DNA from: JBDTNL01 sp039933785 | Lineage (GTDB): Bacteria; Acidobacteriota; Thermoanaerobaculia; Multivoradales; JAGPDF01 | Direction of reading: 5' to 3' | Length of the DNA: 10,814 bases | Assembly: GCA_039933785.1 (NCBI GenBank) | Contig: JBDTNL010000100.1 | Span: forward strand, 1 to 10,814 | Shown: positions 1 through 6,632 of the stretch, piece after piece | Numbering within the stretch: the first letter of the stretch is position 1 | Layout of the letters: each line of letters begins with the position of its first letter | Position numbers and translations under genes: made by a program | Notes under the pieces: model-generated | The model's database searches: none | What the model was told of the DNA's origin: nothing | What the model saw: only the letters and a program-made list of their open reading frames with translations

Positions 1-40
1 CTGATCTGATGCATTCGCACTGGAAGTTCATGGCCTCCGA

Positions 41-203
41 ATCGCATGGCACCTCTTTGGGGCACCTCTTTGGGCAGGGAATCGCATGGCACCTCTTTGG
101 GGCACCTCTTTGGGCAGGGAATCGCATGGCACCTCTTTGGGCAGGCACCTCTTTGGGCAGGCACCTCTTTGGGCAGCACCTCTTTGGGGCAGCACCTCTT
201 TGG
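41..203. repeat. Cluster of nine GCACCTCTTTGG direct repeats
   Basis: The 12-base core GCACCTCTTTGG, usually inside GGCACCTCTTTGGG, occurs nine times, starting at 49, 62, 89, 102, 129, 145, 161, 176 and 192. There is a higher-order 40-bp unit: 41-80 and 81-120 are identical, and 121-143 starts a third copy. After that the array switches to a simpler 15-16 bp period. The spacings (13, 27, 13, 27, 16, 16, 15, 16) are mostly not multiples of three, so this is not a protein repeat, and reading frames through it are artefacts. The repeat is too short and too irregularly spaced for CRISPR. The core resembles one arm of REP-type elements with a GGTGCC/GGCACC stem, often mobilised by RAYT transposases, but no RAYT gene is in view; that link is inference. 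Confidence 0.9.
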
Positions 204-207
204 CGGG

Positions 208-301
208 GATCTGGTCATTCAGATCGGACTGCCGCCGAGACGAATCGATCTGCTCACCGGGATTCAGCGGTGTGTCGTTCGCCCCCCGGAGCGCCTTGCC
301 G
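208..301 (+). pseudogene. Frameshifted fragment, possibly of a nucleotidyltransferase
   Basis: Directly after the repeat cluster, the plus strand encodes DLVIQIGLPPRRIDLLTGI (208-264). One base later, in the next frame, it encodes SGVSFAPRSALP (266-301). The joined string, IG.PP.RIDLLTGI.SGVSF, resembles the core of small nucleotidyltransferase-like proteins of the DUF6036 or AbiEii-like type, where PNRIDLLTSI is followed by GVSFEEAW. One extra base near 265 would explain the break. Nothing recognisable remains upstream, where the repeats begin, or downstream, where the 3' end of the minus-strand hydrolase gene starts. This is an internal scrap of about 30 codons that cannot be functional. 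The match is from memory of the motif, so identity is moderate to low. Confidence 0.4.
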
Positions 302-302
302 C

Positions 303-1331
303 TCAGTGCGTCTCCGAGGCGGCGTGGACCATGAGCTCCCATCGAATCGCTTCGTCGAACACCCCGGGCGCGTACTTGGTTCCTTCGGGAGTTGGATGCA
401 TCTGGTGGCCCCCAAGGGTCATGCCGTGACCAGCGCCGGGGACCATCAGAATCCGAGAACGCGGATCTGAAGTCCCTGACAACCCGCGATTCCATGCGGC
501 GAACGCATCGTCCGTCGGGGAATTTTCGTCCCGCCCTCCGAGCAGCACCAGGACCGGAATCTTGAGACGCTGGATGTCCGCGAGTGGATCGTAGCTTGCG
601 ACCCACTCCCACTTGGGGCGCAGTGCCTCGCTCGGCAGCACGTGGGCAAGCCCGATGGCCGACGCCCACGGCTGGTTGGAAGGCTCCGCTAGCGTCGCTT
701 CGAGGGCCTCAAGGCCTTGACCAGTACCGAGATACGCGAAGTAAGCGTCCACCGCCTTGCGCGCCGCTGCGGCCTGATCCTTGTCTAGCCGACCGCGCTC
801 AATCGCGTGCTCGTAGTTCAAGGTTTCCACTTGCCTAGGGGTCGCGCCACCGCCCGTGACGGCGACCAGGAACTTGGCCGCGTTTGTCCGTCCAGCGGCG
901 ATCGGCCCCACCCATCCCGATTGACTCACTCCCCAGAAGCCGAGCCGCCTCGTGTCCACCTCCTCGCGTCTGGTGAGAAACGTCAGGGCAGCCACAGCAT
1001 CGTCGGCGAGCTCCGACAAGGACGTCGCGATCCAATTGCCGGTGGATGCCCCACAGCCTCGCTTGTCGTAGACCAGGACTGCCCAGCCGCGCGTGGTTAG
1101 CTGAGCAGCCATAGTGGTGACATCGCTGCGCGTCGACGGGCCGGATCCAGGCAGGAGGACCACGGCAGGAAAAGGCCCCGCTCCCACGGGTGTGATCAAC
1201 GTCGCCGCAAGCGCAACGTCCCCGCTCTTTACTGTCGCGTCGATCGACGCTGGGAAAAGCGGTGCCGCGAGAGGGCCGAGAAGTACCGTGAGAATGCCTA
1301 GCGATAGACGCGTCTTGCTGTGCCTGTCCAT
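303..1331 (-). CDS. Exported alpha/beta hydrolase (S33/dienelactone hydrolase-like)
   Basis: This is a 342-residue protein starting MDRHSKTRLSLGILTVLLG. The basic N terminus followed by a hydrophobic stretch ending near PLFPA is a likely signal peptide, so a periplasmic or secreted enzyme is expected. The alpha/beta hydrolase elements appear in order: an oxyanion-loop motif LLPGSGPS near residue 60, the nucleophile elbow WGVSQSGW (Ser136), the acid loop LLGGRDENSP (Asp268) and the catalytic His in PGAGHGM (His302). Between nucleophile and acid lies a helical cap of about 100 residues. An ester or peptide-like substrate is plausible; the exact substrate cannot be read from sequence. ATG 1331 is chosen over the upstream ATG at 1439 because GGAGGA lies just ahead of it and the longer form would hide the signal peptide. 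The gene follows a broken AraC-type regulator by 28 bp in the same direction, suggesting a former regulator-target pair. The gene itself appears intact. Confidence 0.85.
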   Translation of the reverse strand: MDRHSKTRLSLGILTVLLGPLAAPLFPASIDATVKSGDVALAATLITPVGAGPFPAVVLLPGSGPSTRSDVTTMAAQLTTRGWAVLVYDKRGCGASTGNWIATSLSELADDAVAALTFLTRREEVDTRRLGFWGVSQSGWVGPIAAGRTNAAKFLVAVTGGGATPRQVETLNYEHAIERGRLDKDQAAAARKAVDAYFAYLGTGQGLEALEATLAEPSNQPWASAIGLAHVLPSEALRPKWEWVASYDPLADIQRLKIPVLVLLGGRDENSPTDDAFAAWNRGLSGTSDPRSRILMVPGAGHGMTLGGHQMHPTPEGTKYAPGVFDEAIRWELMVHAASETH

Positions 1332-1334
1332 GTG

Positions 1335-1340
1335 TCCTCC
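1335..1340 (-). promoter_or_regulatory. Shine-Dalgarno site for the hydrolase
   Basis: On the minus strand the bases read GGAGGA, three bases before the ATG at 1331-1329. This is one of the clearest ribosome-binding sites in the window. It settles the start of the hydrolase at the signal-peptide methionine instead of 36 codons further upstream. Confidence 0.65.
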
Positions 1341-1359
1341 GAGGAAGTTTGGGGGCGAG

Positions 1360-2113
1360 TCAGCTGCCAACGGCACTCTCGCCCGATATCGATCGCGGAT
1401 CTTGGATAATCCGAGCATCAGATCTACGCGTGGGGCCATGAAGGGCGCGAAATCTTCGGGGTGTGGTCCCGAACGCCCGGTGGAAGAGTTTGTGGAAGTG
1501 GCTCTGGTCGAAAAAGCCAGCTGCTAAGGCTACCTGCGCGATCGGTGTCGCCGATGTCAGGAGCGCTCGGGCGGCCCTCCGAACTCTGATCCCCCGGGCC
1601 CGTACTCTGAAGAGCCATCGGGCACCAGCCCCGGTAGACGCCCGCGGAGGCGGTCCGACGAGACTGAGCAACTCCAGAACCTCTGCTTCGATCGCGAGTG
1701 GACGCACGGCATCTCCGATCGCCAATTCGCGTCGCAAGCGGCTCAGCGGGAGGCCCTGCGCGACGAACAGAATGTCGGCGCCCAGTCTCTTGAGGTGATT
1801 GTGCTCCAACCATCTCCGGGGGGATGACGATGCTGACGCAACGAGCCCCGCCGGCACCGTACTCGTGGGAGTGCTGCGCCAGGTCCGGGCGGAGCAGGAT
1901 CGATCCCGGGCCGCAAGGGAACGAACGTCGACCCATCCGGTCCACGAGGCTGCCGGAGACGGGGGCCATGATCGTCACACCCTCATGCGCATGACTCGGA
2001 ATGCGCAAGCGCCCAGGCTGCTCGAACTCCATCACTGCGCAACCGGAGCGCAGCTCCTCGAGCAAGATTCGGGCTGGAGTGAGGCGTTGCGGGTGTTCCG
2101 AACTCTCAACCAT
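1360..2113 (-). pseudogene. Broken AraC-family transcriptional regulator
   Basis: The N-terminal part, read from ATG 2113, is an AraC-type cupin sensing domain with motifs such as IPSHAHEGVTIMAPVSG, CGPGSILLRPDLAQHSHEYG and ARCVSIVIPP. Homology then continues in another minus frame (WLEHNHLKRLGADILF, then a helical linker) through to the AraC signature around ALLTSATPIAQVALAAGFFD and FGTTPRRFRALHG (about 1438-1575), ending at TGA 1362-1360. The frame change falls at a run of six C on the minus strand (1818-1823 on plus); removing one C gives VIPRRWLEHN. The first helix-turn-helix is also largely absent: the linker (GPPPRASTG, about 1630-1655) runs almost straight into the second one, so about 30-40 residues are missing. 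The homopolymer shift alone could be a sequencing error, but the deletion makes a working DNA-binding domain unlikely. The gene sits 28 bp upstream of the hydrolase it probably controlled. Confidence 0.75.
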
Positions 2114-2255
2114 ACGCTCGGCGGCAACCGGGCCCGACGGAACGTCTCATGGCCCGCGCTCTTGATCGCCCGAACTTGTTGGGTGCATGCCAGTGAATAC
2201 CGTCAGGGAATGGATTGGGTTACTTCTTTCCCACGGGAAGGTGGTCGCTAGACGC

Positions 2256-2485
2256 GTCGGACAGGATCTCAAGCCACGACTCCTTGGATTCGCGGTATCC
2301 GCTCTCCACCGCAGCACCACTTTGCGGCCGTCACGCAGCGCCGCCATCACCACGAGGAGCGCGGCTTTCTCCTTCTCCAGGCCTGCCTTCACGTAGATCC
2401 CATCTGACCACACATACACCGGCTCGAGCCCCTTCACCGAGCGCGCCCGCCAGGCCTCGTACTCGACCACCCACTTCGCCCGCAG
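2256..2485 (-). pseudogene. IS256 (Mutator)-type transposase remnant
   Basis: The minus strand encodes LRAKWVVEYEAWRARSVKGL followed by EPVYVWSDGIYVKAGLEKEK and ALLVVMAALRDGRKVVL. This is the characteristic stretch of IS256-family DDE transposases around the first catalytic Asp (in WSDGIYVK). One base is missing near 2311-2313: homology continues in the next frame as VESGYRESKESWLEILSD and stops at about 2256. The N-terminal third, the rest of the catalytic core and both terminal inverted repeats are gone. The element is therefore an immobile fossil of about 230 bp. It lies between the broken AraC gene and ispH. The 142 bp between 2114 and 2255 contain nothing I can identify. Confidence 0.85.
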
Positions 2486-2539
2486 CGAGGTCCCACCCCA
2501 AACCAGCCGTCCCCGCCCCATTTGCTAAGCTTCCCTTCG

Positions 2540-3418
2540 ATGCCGATCACCATCAAACGCGCCGGCAAATACGGCTTCTGCGCCGGCGTCAGGATTGCCG
2601 ATCGGAAGGTGAAGAAGTACGCGCAGCAAGCGCGGACCGGCGGCCACATCCTCGGCCAGGTGGTGCACAACGAGCGGGTAGTGGACGAGATGGAGCAGCT
2701 CGGCGTGCACACCGTGCAGGGGATGTCCGAGGTGCCCGCGGGCACGATCATCTTCTCCGCCCACGGCGTGCCGCCCTCGTTTCACGATCAGGCGCGGGCG
2801 CGCGGGCTCAACATCTTGGATACCACGTGTCCGTTCGTCTACGACATCCACGACGAAGCCGCGGCGGCGCTTGCCGACGGAGCCCACTTGGTGCTTATCG
2901 GGGACCCGCGCCACCGCGAGGTGATCGGGTATACCAACGACCTCGATCCCGCGTCGTTCCATGTGCTGACCTCGATCGTCGAAGCCGAAGGCGTCGATTG
3001 GTCGTTGTACCCCAAGGTGAAGATCCTTTACCAGACGACGCTGAATGCGGCTGAGTTCGAAGATTTGGCGCGCTTCATCGAAAGTCGCGCGCGACAGGCT
3101 TCGCGCGCCGACACGATTTGCTACGCCACGAAGGAGAACCAGGACGCGGCGCAGGAGCTGGCGGCGGATCCCGAGATCGGTTTGATCCTGGTGATTGGCG
3201 GCAAGAAGAGCGCCAACACGCACCACCTGTGGGAGATCTGCGACCGGATGAAGCCGAGTCGCCTCATCCAGGGAGCGTCCGATCTCGAGTCCTCGTGGTT
3301 CGACGGCCTGCGGGCAGTGGGCATCACCGCCGGCGCCTCGACCCCGGACTATGTGATCGACGAGGTCGAGGAGGCGATCCGTACGTTGACCGGCGCCGCA
3401 GTCGCGGCCCCCGTCTGA
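2540..3418 (+). CDS. ispH: 4-hydroxy-3-methylbut-2-enyl diphosphate reductase IspH (LytB)
   Basis: IspH performs the last step of the MEP pathway in the cytoplasm, reductive dehydration of HMBPP to IPP and DMAPP using a [4Fe-4S] cluster. The 292-residue product has the three cluster cysteines in the expected contexts: Cys14 in KYGFCAGVR, Cys97 in DTTCPFVYD and Cys194 in DTICYATKENQ. Substrate-site motifs are also present: VVHNERVV, the HREV motif equivalent to E. coli HPEV, YQTTLN, GGKKSANTHHL and ITAGASTPDYVID. The position next to the conserved Ser in the SxN motif is Ala, which is variable in the family. The protein is somewhat shorter than E. coli IspH (316) but complete. ATG 2540 is preferred because it directly precedes the conserved start ITIKRAGKYGFC; an in-frame TTG at 2522 is the alternative, and neither has a clear Shine-Dalgarno. 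It leads the ispH-pta-purD cluster. Confidence 0.95.
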   Translation: MPITIKRAGKYGFCAGVRIADRKVKKYAQQARTGGHILGQVVHNERVVDEMEQLGVHTVQGMSEVPAGTIIFSAHGVPPSFHDQARARGLNILDTTCPFVYDIHDEAAAALADGAHLVLIGDPRHREVIGYTNDLDPASFHVLTSIVEAEGVDWSLYPKVKILYQTTLNAAEFEDLARFIESRARQASRADTICYATKENQDAAQELAADPEIGLILVIGGKKSANTHHLWEICDRMKPSRLIQGASDLESSWFDGLRAVGITAGASTPDYVIDEVEEAIRTLTGAAVAAPV

Positions 3419-3453
3419 GCGGTCGGCCGGCGAACGCCGGGCGGCTCTTCGCG

Positions 3454-4419
3454 ATGGCAGCAGATATACAGGCCGAGCGCTTGGACGAGCTCCGCCGCCG
3501 TGCCGCGAAGGTCGGCGCGCTCGTCGTGCTCGGCGAAGGCGAGGACTCTCGGGTCGTCGAAGCCGCGGATCGTGCAGTGGCGACGGGCCTCTGCCGGCCC
3601 CTGGTCGTGGGTGGCACGAGACCCGGGGCACTCAGTCCGGCGGATGACGCCGAGCTCGATCGTCTGGTCGACCATCTGCTGGGGCGTCTCGCGCCACGAG
3701 GGGTGTCGCGCGCCGAGTGCGAACGGATGGCCCGCGACCCGCTGCACTATGCCGCGCTGTTGGTTGCGACCGGCCGCGCGGACGGTGCGGTGATGGGTGC
3801 CGTGTCGACTACCGCCGATACGGTGCGCGCGGCGCTTCGTGCGGTGGGTCCGCGCGCCGGACTCGGCGTTGTGTCCTCCTGCTTCCTGATGGTGCTCGCC
3901 GACGGTCGACGATTGATTTTCGCCGACTGCGCGGTGATTCCCGATCCTTCGGCGGAGCAACTTGCCGATATCGCCGAGGCCGCGGCAGCGAGCTGTGTTT
4001 CCCTTCTCGACGAAGCGCCGCGCGTCGCGCTGCTCTCGTTCTCGACCAAGGGCAGCGCCGAGCATCCGCGGGTGGCGAAGGTGCGCTCGGCGCTCGCCGA
4101 GCTCCAGCGCCGGGGCGTCGAATTCGCGGTCGATGGCGAGCTTCAGGCCGACGCCGCACTGATGCCCGCGGTGGGCGAGCGCAAAGCGCCCGGCAGTGCC
4201 GTCGCGGGTCAGGCGAACGTCCTCGTCTTTCCCGACCTCGATGCCGGTAACATTGCGTACAAGTTGACCGAGCGGCTGGCGGGGGCGCGTGCCCTCGGCC
4301 CCCTTTTGCAAGGCCTGGAGAGGCCGGTGAACGACCTCTCCCGCGGCTGCTCGACGGAAGACATCGTGGACGTCATGGCAGTGACCGCCCTGCAGGCGGC
4401 GCAACGGAGGACGCAATGA
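3454..4419 (+). CDS. pta: Phosphate acetyltransferase
   Basis: Pta interconverts acetyl-CoA plus phosphate and acetyl phosphate plus CoA in the cytoplasm, usually together with acetate kinase. The 321-residue protein corresponds to the short single-domain form (as in Methanosarcina, about 333 residues) and lacks the N-terminal regulatory domains of E. coli Pta. Signature motifs are LLSFSTKGSA, VDGELQADAAL, KAPGSAVAGQANVLVFPDL, AGNIAYKL and GPLLQGLERPVNDLSRGCS. The catalytic Ser-Arg pair (Ser296, Arg297) and Asp303 match the DLSRGCSxED site of the family. A phosphate butyryltransferase is less likely because these are Pta-type motifs. The start ATG 3454 lies 35 bp after the ispH stop without a strong ribosome-binding site, so translational coupling is possible. 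The end overlaps purD by ATGA. No acetate kinase gene is in the window. Confidence 0.93.
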   Translation: MAADIQAERLDELRRRAAKVGALVVLGEGEDSRVVEAADRAVATGLCRPLVVGGTRPGALSPADDAELDRLVDHLLGRLAPRGVSRAECERMARDPLHYAALLVATGRADGAVMGAVSTTADTVRAALRAVGPRAGLGVVSSCFLMVLADGRRLIFADCAVIPDPSAEQLADIAEAAAASCVSLLDEAPRVALLSFSTKGSAEHPRVAKVRSALAELQRRGVEFAVDGELQADAALMPAVGERKAPGSAVAGQANVLVFPDLDAGNIAYKLTERLAGARALGPLLQGLERPVNDLSRGCSTEDIVDVMAVTALQAAQRRTQ

Positions 4420-5702
4420 AGGTGTTGATCGTGGGTGCCGGCGGACGCGAGCACGCGCTCGCCTGGAAGTTGCGCCAAAGCCCGCTGCTCGAGGAGCTCT
4501 ACTGTGCGCCGGGCAACCCGGGCATCGCGGAATACGCCGACCTGGTGCCGATTCCGGTCGATGAGATCACTCGCTTGGCGGACTTCGCGGTCGATCTCAA
4601 GGTCGACCTCACCATCGTCGGCCCCGAGTTGCCGCTGGTGCTCGGTGTCGTCGACGAGTTCCGCTCGCGCGGGCTGGCGATCTTCGGGCCGCAGCGCCGC
4701 GCGGCTGAGCTCGAGGGCAGCAAAGTGTTCGCCAAGGAATTCATGGGCCGCCACGGCGTGCCGACTGCGCCGTTCGAGATCGCGCACGACGCCGCGCAGG
4801 CGCGCAAGGCCGCGGCCCGATTCGGCTTCCCGGTGGTGATCAAGGCCGATGGATTAGCGCAGGGCAAGGGCGTTCTCATTCCGACCAACGCCGACGAGCT
4901 GGACGCCGCGATCGCCATGCTGTTCGAAGAGCGCCGCTTCGGCGCCAGCGCGGACCGGGTGCTGGTCGAGCGCTTCGAAACCGGTGAGGAGCTCTCGTTC
5001 ATGGCGCTCTCGGACGGCGAGCACGTGGTGCCGCTCGCCACTAGCAAGGACTACAAGCGCATCGGCGAAGGTGACAGCGGCCCCAATACCGGCGGCATGG
5101 GCGCACACTCGCCTTCGGGGTTGCTCTCCGCCGATGACGCGGCGGCGCTACTCGAGAAAGTCGTGCGGCCGACCATCGCCGGATTGAAAGAGGAGAATCG
5201 CACCTTCGTCGGTGTCATCTACGCCGGCTTGATGATGACCTCGGACGGACCGAAGGTCCTGGAGTTCAATGTGCGCTTGGGCGACCCCGAGGCGCAGACG
5301 CTGCTGCTCCGCATGGAGGACGATCTGCTGCCGATCCTGGTGGCGGGAGCGGCGGGCGATTTCGGCGCGTTGCGCCTGCGCTTTCGCAAGGAAGCTGCAG
5401 TCTGCTTGGTTCTGGCGAGCGCGGGCTATCCAGACAAGCCGGTCAAGGGTGAGCTCATCAGTGGGCTGGAAGCTGCGCGGGCCGTTCCAGGGGCGCACGT
5501 CTTTCATGCAGGAACGGCGCTCCGCGATGGCGACCTGGTGGTTTCGGGTGGTCGCGTGCTGAACGTTTGCGCCACGGGGCCGAACCTTCGCGAGGCACTG
5601 CGGTCCGCGTACACGTCGGCGGCGGAGGTTCAGTGGCCGAGCAAGGTGCTGCGGCGCGACATTGGCAAGCGTGTCTTGGAGATGGCCGCCGCCGTGGAGT
5701 GA
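4416..5702 (+). CDS. purD: Phosphoribosylamine-glycine ligase (GAR synthetase)
   Basis: PurD joins glycine to 5-phosphoribosylamine with ATP to form GAR, the second step of de novo purine synthesis, in the cytoplasm. The 428-residue length matches E. coli PurD (429). Domains in order: an N-terminal domain with VLIVGAGGREHALAWKL (about 3-19) and GPELPLVLGVVDEF (about 69-82); an ATP-grasp core with KVFAKEFMGRHGVPTA, VIKADGLAQGKGV and the purD signature around SKDYKRIGEGDSGPNTGGMG; then the metal/ATP site GPKVLEFNVRLGDPEAQ; and a C-terminal domain with ACLVLAS-like and VLNVCATG motifs. The ATG overlaps the pta stop (ATGA), indicating translational coupling. No other purine genes are nearby. Confidence 0.96.
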   Translation: MKVLIVGAGGREHALAWKLRQSPLLEELYCAPGNPGIAEYADLVPIPVDEITRLADFAVDLKVDLTIVGPELPLVLGVVDEFRSRGLAIFGPQRRAAELEGSKVFAKEFMGRHGVPTAPFEIAHDAAQARKAAARFGFPVVIKADGLAQGKGVLIPTNADELDAAIAMLFEERRFGASADRVLVERFETGEELSFMALSDGEHVVPLATSKDYKRIGEGDSGPNTGGMGAHSPSGLLSADDAAALLEKVVRPTIAGLKEENRTFVGVIYAGLMMTSDGPKVLEFNVRLGDPEAQTLLLRMEDDLLPILVAGAAGDFGALRLRFRKEAAVCLVLASAGYPDKPVKGELISGLEAARAVPGAHVFHAGTALRDGDLVVSGGRVLNVCATGPNLREALRSAYTSAAEVQWPSKVLRRDIGKRVLEMAAAVE

Positions 5703-5726
5703 CCGACGGTCGCGGCGCCGGACCGC

Positions 5727-5751
5727 CGCGGTACCACCCTTTGGTGCCGCG
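5727..5751 (+). terminator. GC-rich hairpin after purD
   Basis: A 10-bp stem (5727-5736 with 5742-5751, containing one G-U pair) closes a 5-base loop 25 bp after the purD stop. No T-run follows, so this is not a canonical intrinsic terminator. In a GC-rich genome it may still stall transcription or protect the 3' end of the ispH-pta-purD mRNA. It lies directly upstream of the next promoter, which supports a transcription-unit boundary here. Confidence 0.45.
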
Positions 5752-5755
5752 CGCG

Positions 5756-5784
5756 TTGACCCACCGATGGTGCGCTGCCATAAT
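5756..5784 (+). promoter_or_regulatory. Sigma70-type promoter for the ricT operon
   Basis: TTGACC (5756-5761) and CATAAT (5779-5784) are separated by exactly 17 bp, each one base off consensus. This is the best housekeeping promoter visible in the window. Transcription would start near 5791, giving a 5' leader of about 80 nt before the ricT ATG at 5872. No strong secondary structure or known riboswitch was recognised in that leader. Confidence 0.7.
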
Positions 5785-5871
5785 GGCGCCAGTTTGCCCG
5801 CTCGCAGTTCCAATGGCCTCTCGATTCGTGAGCGCGCGCTTGGTATTCATTGTGCATGGGGAAAGCTAGCT

Positions 5872-6621
5872 ATGTCCGGTTGCGGAGGCTGCAGTTACCG
5901 CGGAATGTCGACGGCTGTCGAGGACACCTTCGTCGGTGTTCGCTTTGGCGAGGAGACCAATCCGACTCTGTGCTCGACCAGTGGTGAGATCTTCGCCCGC
6001 GGCGACGATGTGGTCGTGGATCTCGAGCGCGGGCCCGCGTTCGGCCGGGTCGAGCTCTCGCCCATGCCGGTGTTCAAGCCCTGTCAGAAGTCCGGCGCCC
6101 GCCGCATTGTGCGCCGCGCCTCCAAGGAAGACACCGCCGCCCACGAACGCCAGTTGCAGAATCAATCGGCCGGCAAATTGTATTGTCAGGAGAAGTCGCG
6201 CCAGCTCAAGCTCGAGATGAAGATTTCGCGCGTCGACTTCTCGCTCAACTCGCGCGACGCTTTGTTTTACTTCACCTCCGAAGCACGGGTCGATTTCCGC
6301 CAGCTGGTGCGCGAGCTGGCGCAGCGCTTTGCCGCCAAGGTGAAGATGGTGCAGGTCGGGGCGCGCGACGAAGCGGGGCTGCTCGGCGGCATCGGTGTGT
6401 GCGGTAAGACGCTTTGCTGCTCGACTTGGCTCAAGGATTTCAAGCCGATTTCGATCTCGATGGCCAAGCGTCAGAACCTGAGCTTGAACCCCTCGAAAAT
6501 CTCCGGCCAGTGCGGCCGTTTGCTGTGTTGCCTGGCCTACGAAGACGACGACTACAAAAAACAGGCGCCGGCGCGCCCGGCTTCCGGTCCCCGACCGGAG
6601 GCGCCCGCGGCGGACGCTTGA
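5872..6621 (+). CDS. ricT: PSP1-domain protein, RicT (YaaT)-like
   Basis: This is a 249-residue cytoplasmic protein. The PSP1 core is unmistakable: RVDFRQLVRELAQRF, GARDEAGLLGGIGVCGKTLC, KPISISMAKRQNLSLNPSKI and SGQCGRLLCCLAYED. In Bacillus subtilis RicT joins RicA and RicF in a complex that carries [4Fe-4S] clusters and steers RNase Y. The homologous cysteines are present (Cys177, 182, 183, 214, 219, 220). Extra cysteines occur at 4 and 7 (an N-terminal CGGC), 34, 71 and 105. Unlike B. subtilis RicT (about 275 residues), homology ends soon after the last CC pair and is replaced by a Pro/Ala-rich tail. The ATG at 5872 has GGGGAAAG about 8 bases upstream; an in-frame ATG at 5905 would remove the CGGC motif. 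No RicA or RicF homologue is present here, so the exact role is inferred from family only. Confidence 0.88.
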   Translation: MSGCGGCSYRGMSTAVEDTFVGVRFGEETNPTLCSTSGEIFARGDDVVVDLERGPAFGRVELSPMPVFKPCQKSGARRIVRRASKEDTAAHERQLQNQSAGKLYCQEKSRQLKLEMKISRVDFSLNSRDALFYFTSEARVDFRQLVRELAQRFAAKVKMVQVGARDEAGLLGGIGVCGKTLCCSTWLKDFKPISISMAKRQNLSLNPSKISGQCGRLLCCLAYEDDDYKKQAPARPASGPRPEAPAADA

Positions 6622-6625
6622 GGAG
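6621..6625 (+). promoter_or_regulatory. Shine-Dalgarno that fixes the Hfq-like GTG start
   Basis: AGGAG begins at the last base of the ricT stop and precedes the GTG at 6633 by seven bases. A nearer ATG at 6628 is out of frame and soon meets a stop. This site therefore selects GTG 6633 as the start and couples the Hfq-like gene to ricT translation. Confidence 0.65.
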
Positions 6626-6632
6626 CCATGGC

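Noticed and set aside
41..203. CRISPR array
   Set aside because: The repeat core is only 12-14 bp, the spacers are 1-15 bp and repetitive themselves, and there is no cas gene.
9..470. Open frames on both strands through the repeat cluster that look like repetitive proteins
   Set aside because: The repeat spacings are mostly not multiples of three and the frames have no homology; they are by-products of the DNA repeat.
1332..1439. N-terminal 36-residue extension of the hydrolase from ATG 1439
   Set aside because: It would bury the signal peptide and overlap the AraC gene end; the ATG at 1331 has GGAGGA just upstream.
2525..3631. Long minus-strand open frame opposite ispH
   Set aside because: Antisense shadow of a clear ispH gene in GC-rich DNA, with no recognisable domain.
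3349..4416. Long minus-strand open frame opposite pta
   Set aside because: Arg/His-rich low-complexity translation opposite an unmistakable Pta; a codon-bias shadow.
5662..5871. 70-residue upstream extension of the RicT-like protein
   Set aside because: It runs back over the purD end and the sigma70 promoter, and its sequence is unlike any PSP1 protein.
6414..6632. 73-residue upstream extension of the Hfq-like protein inside ricT
   Set aside because: It is the out-of-frame reading of the conserved PSP1 core; AGGAG and GTG at 6633 give a better start.
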